From Methanobrevibacter sp. (GTDB lineage Archaea > Methanobacteriota > Methanobacteria > Methanobacteriales > Methanobacteriaceae): a stretch of 46,269 nt of DNA. Each line of letters starts with the position of its first letter. The first letter of the stretch is position 1. A program made the translations under genes and the position numbers. The notes under the pieces were generated by a model. That model was not told the origin of the DNA. It saw only the letters and a program-made list of their open reading frames with translations, and searched no databases. The stretch is from contig JAFRFD010000005.1 of assembly GCA_017434525.1 (NCBI GenBank), positions 1 through 46,269 of the forward strand. The letters are read 5' to 3'. Shown here in pieces: positions 28,591 through 37,524 of the stretch.

Positions 28591-29427
28591 ATGTTAGAAG
28601 TTAAAAATATTAAATATTCGTACAATAAAGATTATCAGGCACTGAAAGGAGTAAGCTTAAAAGTTGAAAGAGGTCAGATGGTGGCCCTTTTAGGTAAAAA
28701 TGGTGCTGGTAAATCTACTTTGTTCTTACATTTGAACGGAATTTACCAACCTGATGAAGGACAGGTTTTCATCGATGGTGAAGAGTTAAAATACGATAAA
28801 AAATCATTACTTAAATTCAGACAAAAGGTGGGTATTGTATTTCAAAACCCTGATGATCAAATATTCGCTCCAACCGTTGAGGAAGATGTTGCTTTTGGCC
28901 CTCTTAATTTAGGTTTGTCAATGGAAGAAGTTCAGGATAGGGTTGAATATGCTTTAGCACGTGTGGGCATGAGTGGATTTGAAAAAACAGCTCCTCACCA
29001 TTTAAGTGGAGGTCAAAAGAAAAGAGTGGCTATTGCAGGAATTCTTGCAATGAAGCCTGAAATCATGGTTTTGGATGAGCCTACTGCAGGCCTTGACCCG
29101 CAGGGAGTTGTCGATTTATCAAAATTGTTAAGGGAACTCAATGATGAGGGAATTACAATTATCATTTCAACACACGAAGTTGATTTGGTTCCAAACTATG
29201 CGGATAATGTTTTCGTTCTCGTCGATGGTATATTAATCGGTGAAGGTACACCTAAAGATATTTTTGCACAACCTGAAATACTTGAAGCTGCAAATCTAAA
29301 AGTGCCTATCGTCACTGAGTTGTTCCAACAGCTTGAAGCTGAACATGGATTTGACATGCATGGGGATTATCCATTAACAATTGCCGAAGCAAAGGATAAG
29401 TTTTTAGAGCTTTTTAATAAAAGCTAA
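28591..29427 (+). CDS. cbiO: Cobalt ECF transporter ATP-binding protein CbiO
   Basis: 278 residues. ATPase subunit of the cobalt importer. Walker A GKNGAGKST (35-43), Q-loop VFQNPDDQIFAPTVEEDVAFGP, signature HLSGGQKKRVAIAG, Walker B IMVLDEPTAGLDP and the H-loop STHEVD are all intact. The extended C-terminal region is as in CbiO/EcfA. The start is 2 bases after the cbiQ stop, so it is the last gene of the operon. Confidence 0.95.
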   Translation: MLEVKNIKYSYNKDYQALKGVSLKVERGQMVALLGKNGAGKSTLFLHLNGIYQPDEGQVFIDGEELKYDKKSLLKFRQKVGIVFQNPDDQIFAPTVEEDVAFGPLNLGLSMEEVQDRVEYALARVGMSGFEKTAPHHLSGGQKKRVAIAGILAMKPEIMVLDEPTAGLDPQGVVDLSKLLRELNDEGITIIISTHEVDLVPNYADNVFVLVDGILIGEGTPKDIFAQPEILEAANLKVPIVTELFQQLEAEHGFDMHGDYPLTIAEAKDKFLELFNKS

Positions 29428-29471
29428 ATTTTTTTTGTAAAATATTTTTTTCATAATTTTAATTGTCAAAG

Positions 29472-29488
29472 TATTACTCTCAGTAATA
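29472..29488. promoter_or_regulatory. TATTACT-CTC-AGTAATA palindrome after cbiO, before ribC
   Basis: A perfect 7+7 inverted repeat with a 3-base centre. It contains the same AGTAATA(CT) core found as direct repeats before the P-type ATPase and at 37.47 kb. It lies about 35 bases upstream of the TATA-like TTTATATTA (29521) of ribC. It could be an operator or a weak terminator hairpin for cbiMNQO; T-rich sequence follows after about 20 bases. Confidence 0.4.
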
Positions 29489-29556
29489 ATTATTAATACA
29501 TTCTTATTTTTCCTTAAACATTTATATTAATAAAAACATATTTTTTCATAAGGTGA

Positions 29557-30021
<465 letters not shown>

Positions 30022-30033
30022 AAAAGGTGTAAA

Positions 30034-30738
30034 ATGGAATATGAAGTAACTGCGGAAGACAAGAATGGTACATATGTTGTTCTTCCAGCATATAATGAAG
30101 CTACAAGAATCCAACCTGTAATCGAGGCTATTACAGAGAAAGGATATAAAATGGTCATTGTCAATGACGGCTCTACAGACAATACTCTGGATGTTATTAT
30201 GGAATTAAAAAGGAAATATCCAGACAACATTCATGTTTTTTCTCTCATAATTAATCGTGGAGTGGGTGTTGCAACACAAACAGGTTTTGATGCGGCTTTA
30301 AAATTCAATCCGAAATATATTGTAAGCATGGATTCCGACGGACAGCATTCAGCCGATGACTTGGATAATGTAATAGCGCCTTTAGCGACAGGTGAGGCTC
30401 AGGCGGTCATTGGAGTAAGGCCTCTCAAGGACATGCCTATAAGCAGGAATTATGCCAATGCAATCATGAACCTCTTAACCAGAATATTCTATAGGGTAGA
30501 TGTAAGCGACTCCCAAACAGGATTTAGGGCAATCACAAAAGAGGCATTGGAAAAGATTAGCATTAATGCTACCGGATACTTGATTTCTTCAGAATTCATA
30601 CGTGAAATTAACGATAATAATATTCCATTTGCGGAAGTTCCAATCGAAACAATTTACACTCCTGAAACCCAAGCAAAAGGAACAAACGTTACTGTTGCAA
30701 TAAAGATATTGCTTCAAATGATTAAACATCAATTTTAA
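30034..30738 (+). CDS. Family 2 glycosyltransferase (dolichyl-phosphate-mannose-synthase-like)
   Basis: 234 residues. GT-A fold enzyme: YVVLPAYNEATRI at the start, VNDGSTDNT, the DxD-type MDSDGQH (Asp pair for nucleotide-sugar and metal) and the acceptor-site region DSQTGFRAI. It ends without membrane helices (KILLQMIKHQF), so it acts at the cytoplasmic face. Typical products are polyprenyl-phosphate sugars for surface glycans or protein glycosylation. It lies 12 bases after ribC and 11 bases before a DUF2304 gene; GT2-DUF2304 pairs recur in archaea and actinobacteria, suggesting a working pair. Confidence 0.88.
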   Translation: MEYEVTAEDKNGTYVVLPAYNEATRIQPVIEAITEKGYKMVIVNDGSTDNTLDVIMELKRKYPDNIHVFSLIINRGVGVATQTGFDAALKFNPKYIVSMDSDGQHSADDLDNVIAPLATGEAQAVIGVRPLKDMPISRNYANAIMNLLTRIFYRVDVSDSQTGFRAITKEALEKISINATGYLISSEFIREINDNNIPFAEVPIETIYTPETQAKGTNVTVAIKILLQMIKHQF

Positions 30739-30749
30739 AGGGTGATAAT

Positions 30750-31097
30750 ATGTTGTTATATTCTTTATTATTTCCAATAATATCCGTAATAGCCATTTTG
30801 TGGTTTGTGCTAAGATACATGAAAAACAAAAATTCATTCACTACTGTTATTTTATGGTCCATATTTTGGATTTTTGTTAGTATATTTGCACTTTTCCCAC
30901 ATTTAAGTACTTCATTTGCTAGCTTATTTGGTATAACTCGTGGTTTGGACTTTGTCATTATTTTAGTATTTGTAATATTGTTCTACACAGTTTTAAGATT
31001 ATACTTTATTGTGGATAAAATGCAGAATGACTTGAATACCATAGTTAAGGAAGTGGCTTTGCAGAATGAAATTGCTCTTGAAGATGAAGAGGAATAA
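30750..31097 (+). CDS. DUF2304 membrane protein
   Basis: 115 residues, three membrane helices (LLFPIISVIAILWFVL; TTVILWSIFWIFVSIFAL; LDFVIILVFVILFYTVLRLYF) and a C-terminal acidic cytoplasmic tail with a short coiled coil (KMQNDLNTIVKEVALQNEIALEDEEE). The layout matches DUF2304, usually next to GT2 glycosyltransferases, as here. It may anchor or assist the glycosyltransferase (inference). Start with GGGTGATAAT ahead of the ATG. Confidence 0.82.
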   Translation: MLLYSLLFPIISVIAILWFVLRYMKNKNSFTTVILWSIFWIFVSIFALFPHLSTSFASLFGITRGLDFVIILVFVILFYTVLRLYFIVDKMQNDLNTIVKEVALQNEIALEDEEE

Positions 31098-31102
31098 TTA
31101 CC

Positions 31103-31771
31103 ATGTTATATTTTAGAGGATGCACCGCACGGGAAAAACAGACTGGCATTGCCCAAGCAACCGAGAGACTTCTGAAGGTTGCCGGAGTCGATTTTCACAC
31201 ATTGGACGATGAAAAATGCTGCGGGTCTGTGTTGCTCAGAACTGGTTTTATTGATGAAGCGACTGAGCAGATTAAAAAGAATACTGAAATTCTTAAAGGA
31301 GAGAAAATTATCACTTCCTGTGCCGGATGTTATAAGACCTTGAAGGATGACTATGACGGTTTGGATGTCATCCACATATCTCAATTTTTAGATGAACTGA
31401 TTAAAGAGGGCAAACTAAGATTGTCCAAAAAGGATTTGGACGTTACTTATCATGATTCATGCCATTTGGGCAGACATTCCAATGTGTTTGACGAACCCCG
31501 AAATGTCATAAATGCTGTTGCAAATATTGTTGAAATGGAAAATGTCCGTGAAAACAGTTTGTGCTGCGGTGCCGGAGGGGGCGTTAAATCAGCATATCCT
31601 GAAATTGCAAATCAGATGGCTTCATCAAGAATTGCTCAGGCTAAAGAGACTGGTTGTGCGACATTAATAACTCCATGTCCTTTCTGCAAGCTCAATCTTG
31701 AAAATGATGATTTGGAAGTCCTTGATTTAACCGAATTTCTGGTAAAGTATGGTGATATAGATGAAATCTAG
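31103..31771 (+). CDS. CCG-domain iron-sulfur protein (LutA/HdrB-like)
   Basis: 222 residues with two cysteine-rich CCG domains: CCGSVLLRTG...SCAGCYKTL in the first half, and SCHLGRH...CCGAGGGV...TPCPFCKLNL in the second. This is the fold of LutA, GlpC and the HdrB subunit that binds non-cubane or 4Fe-4S clusters. Its gene overlaps the next one by 11 bases, so they form an operon encoding a likely electron-transfer or redox pair. Substrate unknown: a LutABC-like lactate role is unlikely in a hydrogenotrophic methanogen, though not excluded. Confidence 0.82.
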   Translation: MLYFRGCTAREKQTGIAQATERLLKVAGVDFHTLDDEKCCGSVLLRTGFIDEATEQIKKNTEILKGEKIITSCAGCYKTLKDDYDGLDVIHISQFLDELIKEGKLRLSKKDLDVTYHDSCHLGRHSNVFDEPRNVINAVANIVEMENVRENSLCCGAGGGVKSAYPEIANQMASSRIAQAKETGCATLITPCPFCKLNLENDDLEVLDLTEFLVKYGDIDEI

Positions 31772-32963
31772 TGAACTTGAAACAATGAGAAAATCATTCA
31801 ATACTGTTAAGAAAAGATCCAATGTCATCAAGGAATCACCATCCACCAAAAGGCTGATTGAAAGGGTCCAGGAAATTAAAAAATATTCCATTGAAAACAA
31901 TGATGAGTTGTTTAGTCAAACCCTGGAATCATTTAAACGCAACGGCATTGATTTTGAAATTGCTGAAACTTCACAGGATGCACTCGATATTATTGATGAA
32001 TTGCTTTTAGAATACGATTGCACTACAATTGCCAAGGCAAAATCAAATACTCTCGGTGAAATCAATCTTAAGGCACATCTTAAGGGCACAGACATTGATG
32101 TTGTTGAAACTGATTTGGGAGACAGGATTCTGCAGCTGAAAAAAACCGACAACAAGCCGGTTCATCCGACAGGGCCAGCTTCCCATTTGAACATATCAAA
32201 AATCACAGACATAGTCAACGAATCACTGGACGTGCATGTTCATCCCGAAGCCAGAGAGATTATGGAAACCGTAAGGGCAGATGTACTAAAACGCCTTGAA
32301 AATGCAAATGTAGGTATAAGTGGAGCCAATGCTATAGCATCCGAAGAGGGGTCCCTTGTAATGGTGCACAATGAGGGCAATATTTCAATAGTTTCACTAA
32401 AAGATTTGCATATAATTGTAGCTGGAATCGATAAAATTGTACCTTCTCTTGAAGACGCAATCTCTGTTGTAAAGCTTGAAACCATCTTTGCAACAGGAAG
32501 CTATGTCACCTCATATATGAATGTTATTTCAGGCCCGTCAAAAACAGCAGACATTGAGAAAAAACTTCTGAAAAACATGTATGGTGCCGAAAAGGTTGTG
32601 GTAATACTTTTGGATAATGGAAGAAGCCAGGCAACACCGGAATGCCTTTACTGCATTGGTTGCGGCAATTGTGTTGTTCACTGTCCGGTGTATAATGCGG
32701 TTGGAAACGAATTCGGATTCAACAATTACCTCGGAGGACGTGGGGTTGCAATGTCAAAATTCATTGAAGACGATGAAACCTGCTATAATTCAGGCCTTTA
32801 CATGTGCACTTTGTGCGGATTATGCACACTAAACTGTCCCGTATCAATTCCAACCAATGAAATCATTGAGAACATGAGGAAACTGTCGACCGATGTTGGC
32901 TTTTATCCAAAAGCGCATGGCATCATCAAGGATAACGTTTCCAATAATGATTCGCCTTATTAA
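31761..32963 (+). CDS. LUD-domain 4Fe-4S ferredoxin protein (LutB-like)
   Basis: 400 residues. Residues about 45-275 form the LUD domain (TIAKAKSNTLGEINLKAHL, GISGANAIASEEGSLVMVHNEGN, PSLEDAI, ISGPSKTADIE). Residues about 290-360 hold two ferredoxin-type motifs, CLYCIGCGNCVVHCPVY and CTLCGLCTLNCPV, which would bind two 4Fe-4S clusters. This is the architecture of LutB/YkgF, the partner of the CCG protein encoded upstream with an 11-base overlap. The third Lut component (separate LutC) is absent here. Physiological role unassigned. Confidence 0.85.
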   Translation: MKSSELETMRKSFNTVKKRSNVIKESPSTKRLIERVQEIKKYSIENNDELFSQTLESFKRNGIDFEIAETSQDALDIIDELLLEYDCTTIAKAKSNTLGEINLKAHLKGTDIDVVETDLGDRILQLKKTDNKPVHPTGPASHLNISKITDIVNESLDVHVHPEAREIMETVRADVLKRLENANVGISGANAIASEEGSLVMVHNEGNISIVSLKDLHIIVAGIDKIVPSLEDAISVVKLETIFATGSYVTSYMNVISGPSKTADIEKKLLKNMYGAEKVVVILLDNGRSQATPECLYCIGCGNCVVHCPVYNAVGNEFGFNNYLGGRGVAMSKFIEDDETCYNSGLYMCTLCGLCTLNCPVSIPTNEIIENMRKLSTDVGFYPKAHGIIKDNVSNNDSPY

Positions 32964-33065
32964 TTCTATTTTTTTTTTGAAATTTCCAATACACCAATAA
33001 TATTTATAAATAATAAAGAAGTAATATTATTATATTATAAAATTATATTTTATTGGAGGAAATAC

Positions 33066-33779
33066 ATGCTTCTATTAATAAGTCCTATAAATCGTGAAGA
33101 AGCTCTTGAATCAATTGAAGGTGGAGCAGACATTGTTGATGTAAAAAATCCTAAAGAAGGTTCTTTAGGCGCTAATTTCCCTTGGGTTATTAAAGAAATC
33201 AGGGAATTGACTCCTGAAGATAAACTCGTCAGTGCTACTTTAGGTGATGTGCCTTACAAACCGGGTACAGTTTCTCTTGCAGCAATGGGTGCACACGTTT
33301 CAGGAGCAGACTATATTAAAGTCGGATTATATGGAACAAAGGACCATGACGAAGCGGTTGAAGTCATGGAAAACGTAGTAAAAACAGTTAAAGATGTTAG
33401 TGAAGATACAATTATTGTAGCAGCAGGATATGCTGACGCTCACCGTGTAGGTGCAGTTGGCCCTATGGAAATTCCAAAGATAGCCAAGGATGCAGGATGT
33501 GACCTTGCAATGTTGGACACTGCTGTTAAAGACGGTCATACTTTATTTGATTACTTAGATATTGATCAATTAAAAGAATTTGTAGAAGAGGCTCACAGCT
33601 ATGATCTATTGACTGCACTTGCAGGATCCGTTAAAAAGGAACAACTGAAACCATTGCATGACATTGGTTGCGATGTTGTCGGTATTAGGGGAGCCGCCTG
33701 TGTAGGTGGTGACAGAAATACTGGTAAAATACACCACACTGCAGTAGCTGAGCTTAAAGAATTATTGGATTCATTCTAA
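33066..33779 (+). CDS. mfnB: (5-formylfuran-3-yl)methyl phosphate synthase
   Basis: 237 residues. Condenses two glyceraldehyde-3-phosphate to 4-(hydroxymethyl)-2-furancarboxaldehyde phosphate, the furan precursor of methanofuran, the C1 carrier of methanogenesis. [38 protein letters not shown] is diagnostic; the Lys in DVKNPKEG is a family catalytic residue. The C-terminal barrel ends with [22 protein letters not shown] box (ATATTTATAAATA, about 33000) and GGAGGA before the ATG give a strong start. guaB follows 12 bases later and is probably co-transcribed. Confidence 0.94.
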   Translation: MLLLISPINREEALESIEGGADIVDVKNPKEGSLGANFPWVIKEIRELTPEDKLVSATLGDVPYKPGTVSLAAMGAHVSGADYIKVGLYGTKDHDEAVEVMENVVKTVKDVSEDTIIVAAGYADAHRVGAVGPMEIPKIAKDAGCDLAMLDTAVKDGHTLFDYLDIDQLKEFVEEAHSYDLLTALAGSVKKEQLKPLHDIGCDVVGIRGAACVGGDRNTGKIHHTAVAELKELLDSF

Positions 33780-33791
33780 TCAGGTGTAATT

Positions 33792-35276
33792 ATGTCATAT
33801 TCAAAAAAAGTTCAAGAAGCAAGAATGTCTTTCACATTTGACGATTTTCTTTTGACTCCTAATGCAAGCTATGTGGAACCTAAAGACATTGACACAAAAG
33901 TTGAATTGGGCAAAGGAATTAAGTTGAGTATTCCGGTTTTAAGTGCAGCGATGGATACTGTAACTGAAGCTGACCTTGCAATCGCTATGGCACAGCAAGG
34001 TGGTGTGGGAGTACTTCACAGAAACATGTCACTGGAAAGGCAAGTTGAAGAAGTCAAAAAAGTAAAGAATGCTGAAGATTTAACAATCCGTGATGTCATA
34101 ACCATCTCCCCGGAGTCCACTGTTACTGAAGCCTTATCATTAATGCGTGATGAGCTTATAAGTGGTTTGCCTGTTGTTGATGGTGATAAGATTATGGGAA
34201 TTATCTCAAAAAGGGACATCAGGCCTGTTTTAAAATCAGAACCAAACACTCCAATTAAAGACATCATGACTTCTGATGTAGTCACAGTCGATGAAGGGGT
34301 TTCTTCTGAAGAAGCATTGAATGTTGCTTATGAAAACAAAGTTGAAAGACTTCCTGTTGTTCATGATGATAAATTAGTGGGAATAATCACTATTAAAGAT
34401 ATTTTAAATCAAAATCAATATCCGAATGCTGCACGTGATGAGGACGGTAACTTTTTGGTTGCTGCAGCATGCGGTCCATTCGATTTGGAAAGGGCAATGG
34501 CACTTGATGAGGCCGGCGCTGATATCATTTCAATTGACTGTGCTCATGCACATAACATGAATGTAGTTAAATTCACCGAAACCATCAAGGATAATATCGA
34601 TGCTGAACTATGTGTAGGTAACATCGCTACCGCTGAAGCCGCTGAAGATTTAATATCAATGGGCGTTGATGCACTTAAAGTAGGTATCGGTCCGGGTTCA
34701 ATGTGTACAACCCGTATTGTTGCAGGTGTAGGTGTACCTCAACTTACCGCCATTTCAGATGTTGCCGATGCAGCAGCAGACTCAGGAGTTCCTGTCATCG
34801 CTGACGGAGGTATCAGATACTCCGGTGATGTTGCAAAAGCTATCGGTGCTGGAGCAGATGCAGTAATGCTTGGAAACTTACTTGCAGCATCCCTTGAAGC
34901 TCCTGGAGACATTGTTGTAATGAACGGTAAACAATACAAAAAATACCGTGGAATGGGATCAATGGGTGCAATGACCAGTGAATATGATGGTGGTTCAGAC
35001 AGATACTTCCAGGGCAACAAAAGTAAAATGAACCATACCAAATATGTTCCTGAAGGAATTGAAGGTGCTGTACCATACAGAGGAACAATTGCTGAAATAT
35101 TATTCCAATTAGTCGGCGGTTTAAAATCATCCATGGGTTACTGTGGTGCAAAAGACATAGCCGCAATGAAGGAAAAAGCAAACTTTGTTAGAATTACAAT
35201 CAGCGGTATTAAGGAATCCCACCCTCATGACCTGTTGATTACTAACGAAAGTCCTAATTATCCAACTCTCGAATAG
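33792..35276 (+). CDS. guaB: Inosine-5'-monophosphate dehydrogenase
   Basis: 494 residues, normal length. Oxidises IMP to XMP with NAD in GMP synthesis. [12 protein letters not shown] at the N-terminus. Two CBS domains lie at about 95-215, inserted in the barrel ([26 protein letters not shown] and the following copy). The catalytic cysteine is C305 in [15 protein letters not shown]. The flap region [21 protein letters not shown] is present. Start after AGGTGTAATT. Last gene of the mfnB transcript; a terminator hairpin overlaps its stop codon. Confidence 0.96.
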   Translation: MSYSKKVQEARMSFTFDDFLLTPNASYVEPKDIDTKVELGKGIKLSIPVLSAAMDTVTEADLAIAMAQQGGVGVLHRNMSLERQVEEVKKVKNAEDLTIRDVITISPESTVTEALSLMRDELISGLPVVDGDKIMGIISKRDIRPVLKSEPNTPIKDIMTSDVVTVDEGVSSEEALNVAYENKVERLPVVHDDKLVGIITIKDILNQNQYPNAARDEDGNFLVAAACGPFDLERAMALDEAGADIISIDCAHAHNMNVVKFTETIKDNIDAELCVGNIATAEAAEDLISMGVDALKVGIGPGSMCTTRIVAGVGVPQLTAISDVADAAADSGVPVIADGGIRYSGDVAKAIGAGADAVMLGNLLAASLEAPGDIVVMNGKQYKKYRGMGSMGAMTSEYDGGSDRYFQGNKSKMNHTKYVPEGIEGAVPYRGTIAEILFQLVGGLKSSMGYCGAKDIAAMKEKANFVRITISGIKESHPHDLLITNESPNYPTLE

Positions 35277-35300
35277 TTGGATATCATTTCATTTTCATTT
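35259..35300 (+). terminator. Terminator overlapping the guaB stop codon
   Basis: TATCCAACT (35259-35267) and AGTTGGATA (35275-35283) form a perfect 9-bp stem over a 7-base loop, followed by T-rich sequence. The last guaB codons lie inside the stem and loop. Confidence 0.7.
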
Positions 35301-35357
35301 TGATGGGAATCTGATAAAATATGCGATTTGTAGGGGGAAGTATTTTCTCATCAAAAT
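35297..35357 (+). other. Possible structured element between guaB and rpl37ae
   Basis: ATTTTGATG (35297-35305) is perfectly complementary to CATCAAAAT (35349-35357). Inside, AAAATA pairs with TATTTT and a GGGGG run is exposed. The pairing is separate from the guaB terminator and precedes the rpl37ae promoter (TTTAAATATAAG, about 35419). It could be a small RNA, an mRNA processing site or chance; unassigned. Confidence 0.3.
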
Positions 35358-35448
35358 TATTTATATTTTACACAATAAATTGTGTTTTTTATTAATTTAA
35401 CTAATTTTAAGAAAACATTTAAATATAAGTAACTACTATATTATCATA

Positions 35449-35478
35449 TTAGATAATTTTATGATTATTTTAGATAAT
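35449..35478 (+). promoter_or_regulatory. TTAGATAAT direct repeat, 21-base period, upstream of rpl37ae
   Basis: TTAGATAAT at 35449 and again at 35470, exactly two helical turns apart, lies between the TATA-like box and the ribosomal gene, so it would be in the promoter-proximal leader. A GTAAATT-N4-AATTTAC-type inverted repeat (about 35483-35501) follows. Possible operator or leader structure. Confidence 0.3.
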
Positions 35479-35540
35479 CTATGTAAATTCAAGAAATTTA
35501 CATTTTTTAATTAAATTTTATTATTACGGAGAGAATATAA

Positions 35541-35810
35541 ATGGCAAGAACTAAAAAAGTAGGTATCACAGGTAGGTTCGGTGCAAGATACGGAAGAAAA
35601 GCAAAAAGATCTGTTAAACTCATTGAAGAAAACATGAAAAAGAATCATGTTTGTCCTAAATGTGACAGACCTTATGTAAAAAGACAAGCTGCTGGAATTT
35701 GGAAATGCAGAAAATGTGGTGCAGTATTCACTGGAGGAGCTTACGTTCCACAAACTCCTATGGCAAAATCTGCAGCACGTAGTATCAGAGACATTAAAGT
35801 GGAGGAATAG
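35541..35810 (+). CDS. rpl37ae: 50S ribosomal protein L37Ae
   Basis: 89 residues. Archaeal/eukaryotic large-subunit protein with a zinc ribbon. The basic N-terminus ([23 protein letters not shown]) is followed by CPKCDRP (Cys pair) and CRKCGAVF (second pair), then [22 protein letters not shown]. Start after GGAGAGAATATAA. First gene of the conserved archaeal cluster rpl37ae-rpoP-Brix-pcc1-pfdB-DUF3194. Confidence 0.96.
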   Translation: MARTKKVGITGRFGARYGRKAKRSVKLIEENMKKNHVCPKCDRPYVKRQAAGIWKCRKCGAVFTGGAYVPQTPMAKSAARSIRDIKVEE

Positions 35811-35813
35811 GCG

Positions 35814-35945
35814 TTGTATAGATGTCCACGTTGTGGAGCAGAAGTAGACCATAAGAGCTACATGGAGAATAAATGTCCTAAATGCAGATATAGGATTTTA
35901 TTCAAAAATGTTCCAGAAACTACTAGAATTATAAAAGCAAGATAA
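35814..35945 (+). CDS. rpoP: DNA-directed RNA polymerase subunit P
   Basis: 43 residues, the usual size of Rpo12/RpoP (Rpb12 homologue), a zinc-binding subunit of archaeal RNA polymerase. CPRCG (C4, C7) and CPKCR (C21, C24) coordinate zinc; the C-terminus YRILFKNVPETTRIIKAR is typical. It starts at TTG (35814), three bases after the L37Ae stop, with GGAGGAAT inside the end of the preceding gene as ribosome binding site. A TTG start fits because the family begins MYRCPRCG. Confidence 0.95.
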   Translation: MYRCPRCGAEVDHKSYMENKCPKCRYRILFKNVPETTRIIKAR

Positions 35946-35975
35946 TTTTCCTGCTTTTACCATATTTTTTACTAT
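35933..35975 (+). terminator. Possible hairpin after rpoP
   Basis: AAAAGCA (35933-35939) pairs with TGCTTTT (35952-35958), followed by T-rich sequence. It may partly end the rpl37ae-rpoP transcript before the Brix gene. Confidence 0.5.
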
Positions 35976-35986
35976 TTTTGATTTAA

Positions 35987-36475
35987 ATGTTAATTTCAAC
36001 TTCTAGAAAACCTTCTCAAAAAACTAGGAAGTTTTGTAAAACTTTAGCGCGCACTACCGATTCTACTTCTGTTAACAGGGGTAAAATGAATATGCGCGAA
36101 CTTCTCCTAAAAGCTCTGGAATTGGATGAAATTAACTTAGCTATCGTTAATGAGATAAAGGGAAATCCAAGTAAAATAACTTTCTATTCAAATAAAGGCG
36201 AAGTTTTGCTTGTTCTTCTCATCAGCGTATCCATGGCAAATAATGAGAAACTTAACATAGCTCCATCCCAATTAAAAATAGTTTCCAGTTTCGATGAGCT
36301 TAATATTTTAAGCGATATTCTAGACATTGATTTAGTAGAAAGGGCAGAAGACAATTTCATTATTATTTCTCAACATAAGGATTTAATAGCTAAAATTAAT
36401 TTTGTTAATAAGTTTGGAGATAAACTCGATTTCCAAATCAATGTTAAAAAGATTTTAGAGGCGCCACATGATTGA
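35987..36475 (+). CDS. Brix domain (Imp4-like) ribosome biogenesis protein
   Basis: 162 residues. MLISTSRKPSQKTRKFCKTLARTT at the start is the archaeal Brix/Imp4 signature; residues 60-160 form the predicted RNA-binding alpha/beta half-domain. It is thought to act in rRNA processing or 50S/30S assembly. Its last 8 bases overlap the start of pcc1. No clear ribosome binding site precedes the ATG. Position in the cluster between rpoP and pcc1 is the standard archaeal order and supports the call. Confidence 0.85.
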   Translation: MLISTSRKPSQKTRKFCKTLARTTDSTSVNRGKMNMRELLLKALELDEINLAIVNEIKGNPSKITFYSNKGEVLLVLLISVSMANNEKLNIAPSQLKIVSSFDELNILSDILDIDLVERAEDNFIIISQHKDLIAKINFVNKFGDKLDFQINVKKILEAPHD

Positions 36476-36734
36476 TGAGACTCCTCTTGAATCTGTTAAA
36501 AGTAACATTTCTGTTGAATTTGAAAGTAGTGCTCAGGCAAAAATAATCTATGATGCAATTGTTTTGGAGTTTGAAACCGCTCCGGATTTCAGATCATCCA
36601 TGACTCTTGATTTGGACGGGTCCAATATCCTAATTGATATTGATGCGGAGGATTCCACTTCATTTAGAGCATCTGTAAATTCAGCAATCAAATGGATTAA
36701 ATTAGCTTTAGAAATAAATAAACTAACAGACTAA
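36468..36734 (+). CDS. pcc1: KEOPS complex subunit Pcc1
   Basis: 88 residues. Small dimerising subunit of KEOPS, which makes t6A in tRNAs together with Kae1, Bud32 and Cgi121. The fold is a short alpha/beta domain: IYDAIVLEFETAPDFRSSMTLDLDGSNILIDIDAEDSTSFRASVNSAIKWIKLALEI matches the pattern of Pcc1 (paired beta strands, S-RASVNS-L-W helix). It overlaps the Brix gene by 8 bases, implying coupled translation. Confidence 0.9.
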   Translation: MIDETPLESVKSNISVEFESSAQAKIIYDAIVLEFETAPDFRSSMTLDLDGSNILIDIDAEDSTSFRASVNSAIKWIKLALEINKLTD

Positions 36735-36779
36735 TAAAATTTATAAATTATTATATAAAATGATAAAATAGGTGATATT

Positions 36780-37127
36780 ATGGAGATTCCTGAAAACATT
36801 CAAAACCAATTAAATCAGTTTCAACAATTACAACAACAGGCTCAAGCTGTAACCATGCAGGTTCAAAATGTTGAAATTCAAATTCAAGAAACTGAAAAAG
36901 CTTTAGAAGAACTCAAAAAAACCGATGAAAATACTGAAGTATTCAAACAAGCTGGAACTTTACTTATTAAAGTTGAATATGCAGATGCATTAGCAGAAAT
37001 GGAAGACAAATTGGAAACTCTTCAATTAAGAAAACAGACCATGACCCGTCAAGAAGAAAGAGTCATGAAAAAACTTGAAGAAATGCAATCTACTATTCAA
37101 GCTGCTATGCAAGGTATGGGCCAATAG
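36780..37127 (+). CDS. pfdB: Prefoldin subunit beta
   Basis: 115 residues. Beta subunit of the jellyfish-shaped archaeal prefoldin that holds unfolded proteins for the thermosome. Two long Gln/Glu-rich coiled coils (residues 3-45 and 70-110) flank a beta hairpin region with VFKQAGTLLIKVEYADALAEME. A ribosome binding site (GGTGATATT) and a TATA-like TTTATAAATTATTATATAA precede the ATG; both are consistent with its own start within the cluster. Confidence 0.94.
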   Translation: MEIPENIQNQLNQFQQLQQQAQAVTMQVQNVEIQIQETEKALEELKKTDENTEVFKQAGTLLIKVEYADALAEMEDKLETLQLRKQTMTRQEERVMKKLEEMQSTIQAAMQGMGQ

Positions 37128-37160
37128 GCTTAATACTTTCATTTCTTTTTTTAGATTAAC

Positions 37161-37445
37161 ATGTCCAAGCTTAAAAAACTATCCCAAGATGATTTGTCCA
37201 CTATTTCCGATGACTTTGGTGAAATTTTAGAACGTGAAGTTTCAAAAAACATTTCAACAAAGGAAATTGAGGATTTGGATTTGGATATCACTGTCAATTA
37301 TGAAAATGATCAACTGGATGTGGATGTTGATGTTGGCGTACTATTCGACGAATTATCCGAAATCAACCAGGATCAAATCATGAAATCCATTGATGAGGCT
37401 TATTTGAAGTTCGATTCCTATATTGATGATAATTTCAGGGAATAA
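37161..37445 (+). CDS. DUF3194 family protein
   Basis: 94 residues, very acidic (many D/E), with an alternating beta pattern LDLDITVNYENDQLDVDVDVGVLFDEL. The order directly after prefoldin beta in the Pcc1-prefoldin cluster is where archaeal DUF3194 sits. Its function is unknown. No strong ribosome binding site before the ATG, which lies 33 bases after pfdB. A T-run follows the stop codon. Confidence 0.8.
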   Translation: MSKLKKLSQDDLSTISDDFGEILEREVSKNISTKEIEDLDLDITVNYENDQLDVDVDVGVLFDELSEINQDQIMKSIDEAYLKFDSYIDDNFRE

Positions 37446-37465
37446 TTATTTTTTTTCAAATCTAT

Positions 37466-37507
37466 TGTAATACTTATTTTATATTTTTTATTATATAAAG
37501 TAATACT
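37466..37507 (+). promoter_or_regulatory. TGTAATACT-N24-AGTAATACT promoter for candidate RNA
   Basis: TGTAATACT at 37466 and AGTAATACT at 37499 are separated by exactly 24 bases, the same gap and orientation as both box pairs before the metal P-type ATPase (20.06 kb). A TATA-like sequence (ATATTTTTTATTATATAA) lies in the gap. This suggests a common regulator. No protein gene follows for over 500 bases. Confidence 0.5.
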
Positions 37508-37524
37508 TTTTTATAAAAAAGTAT

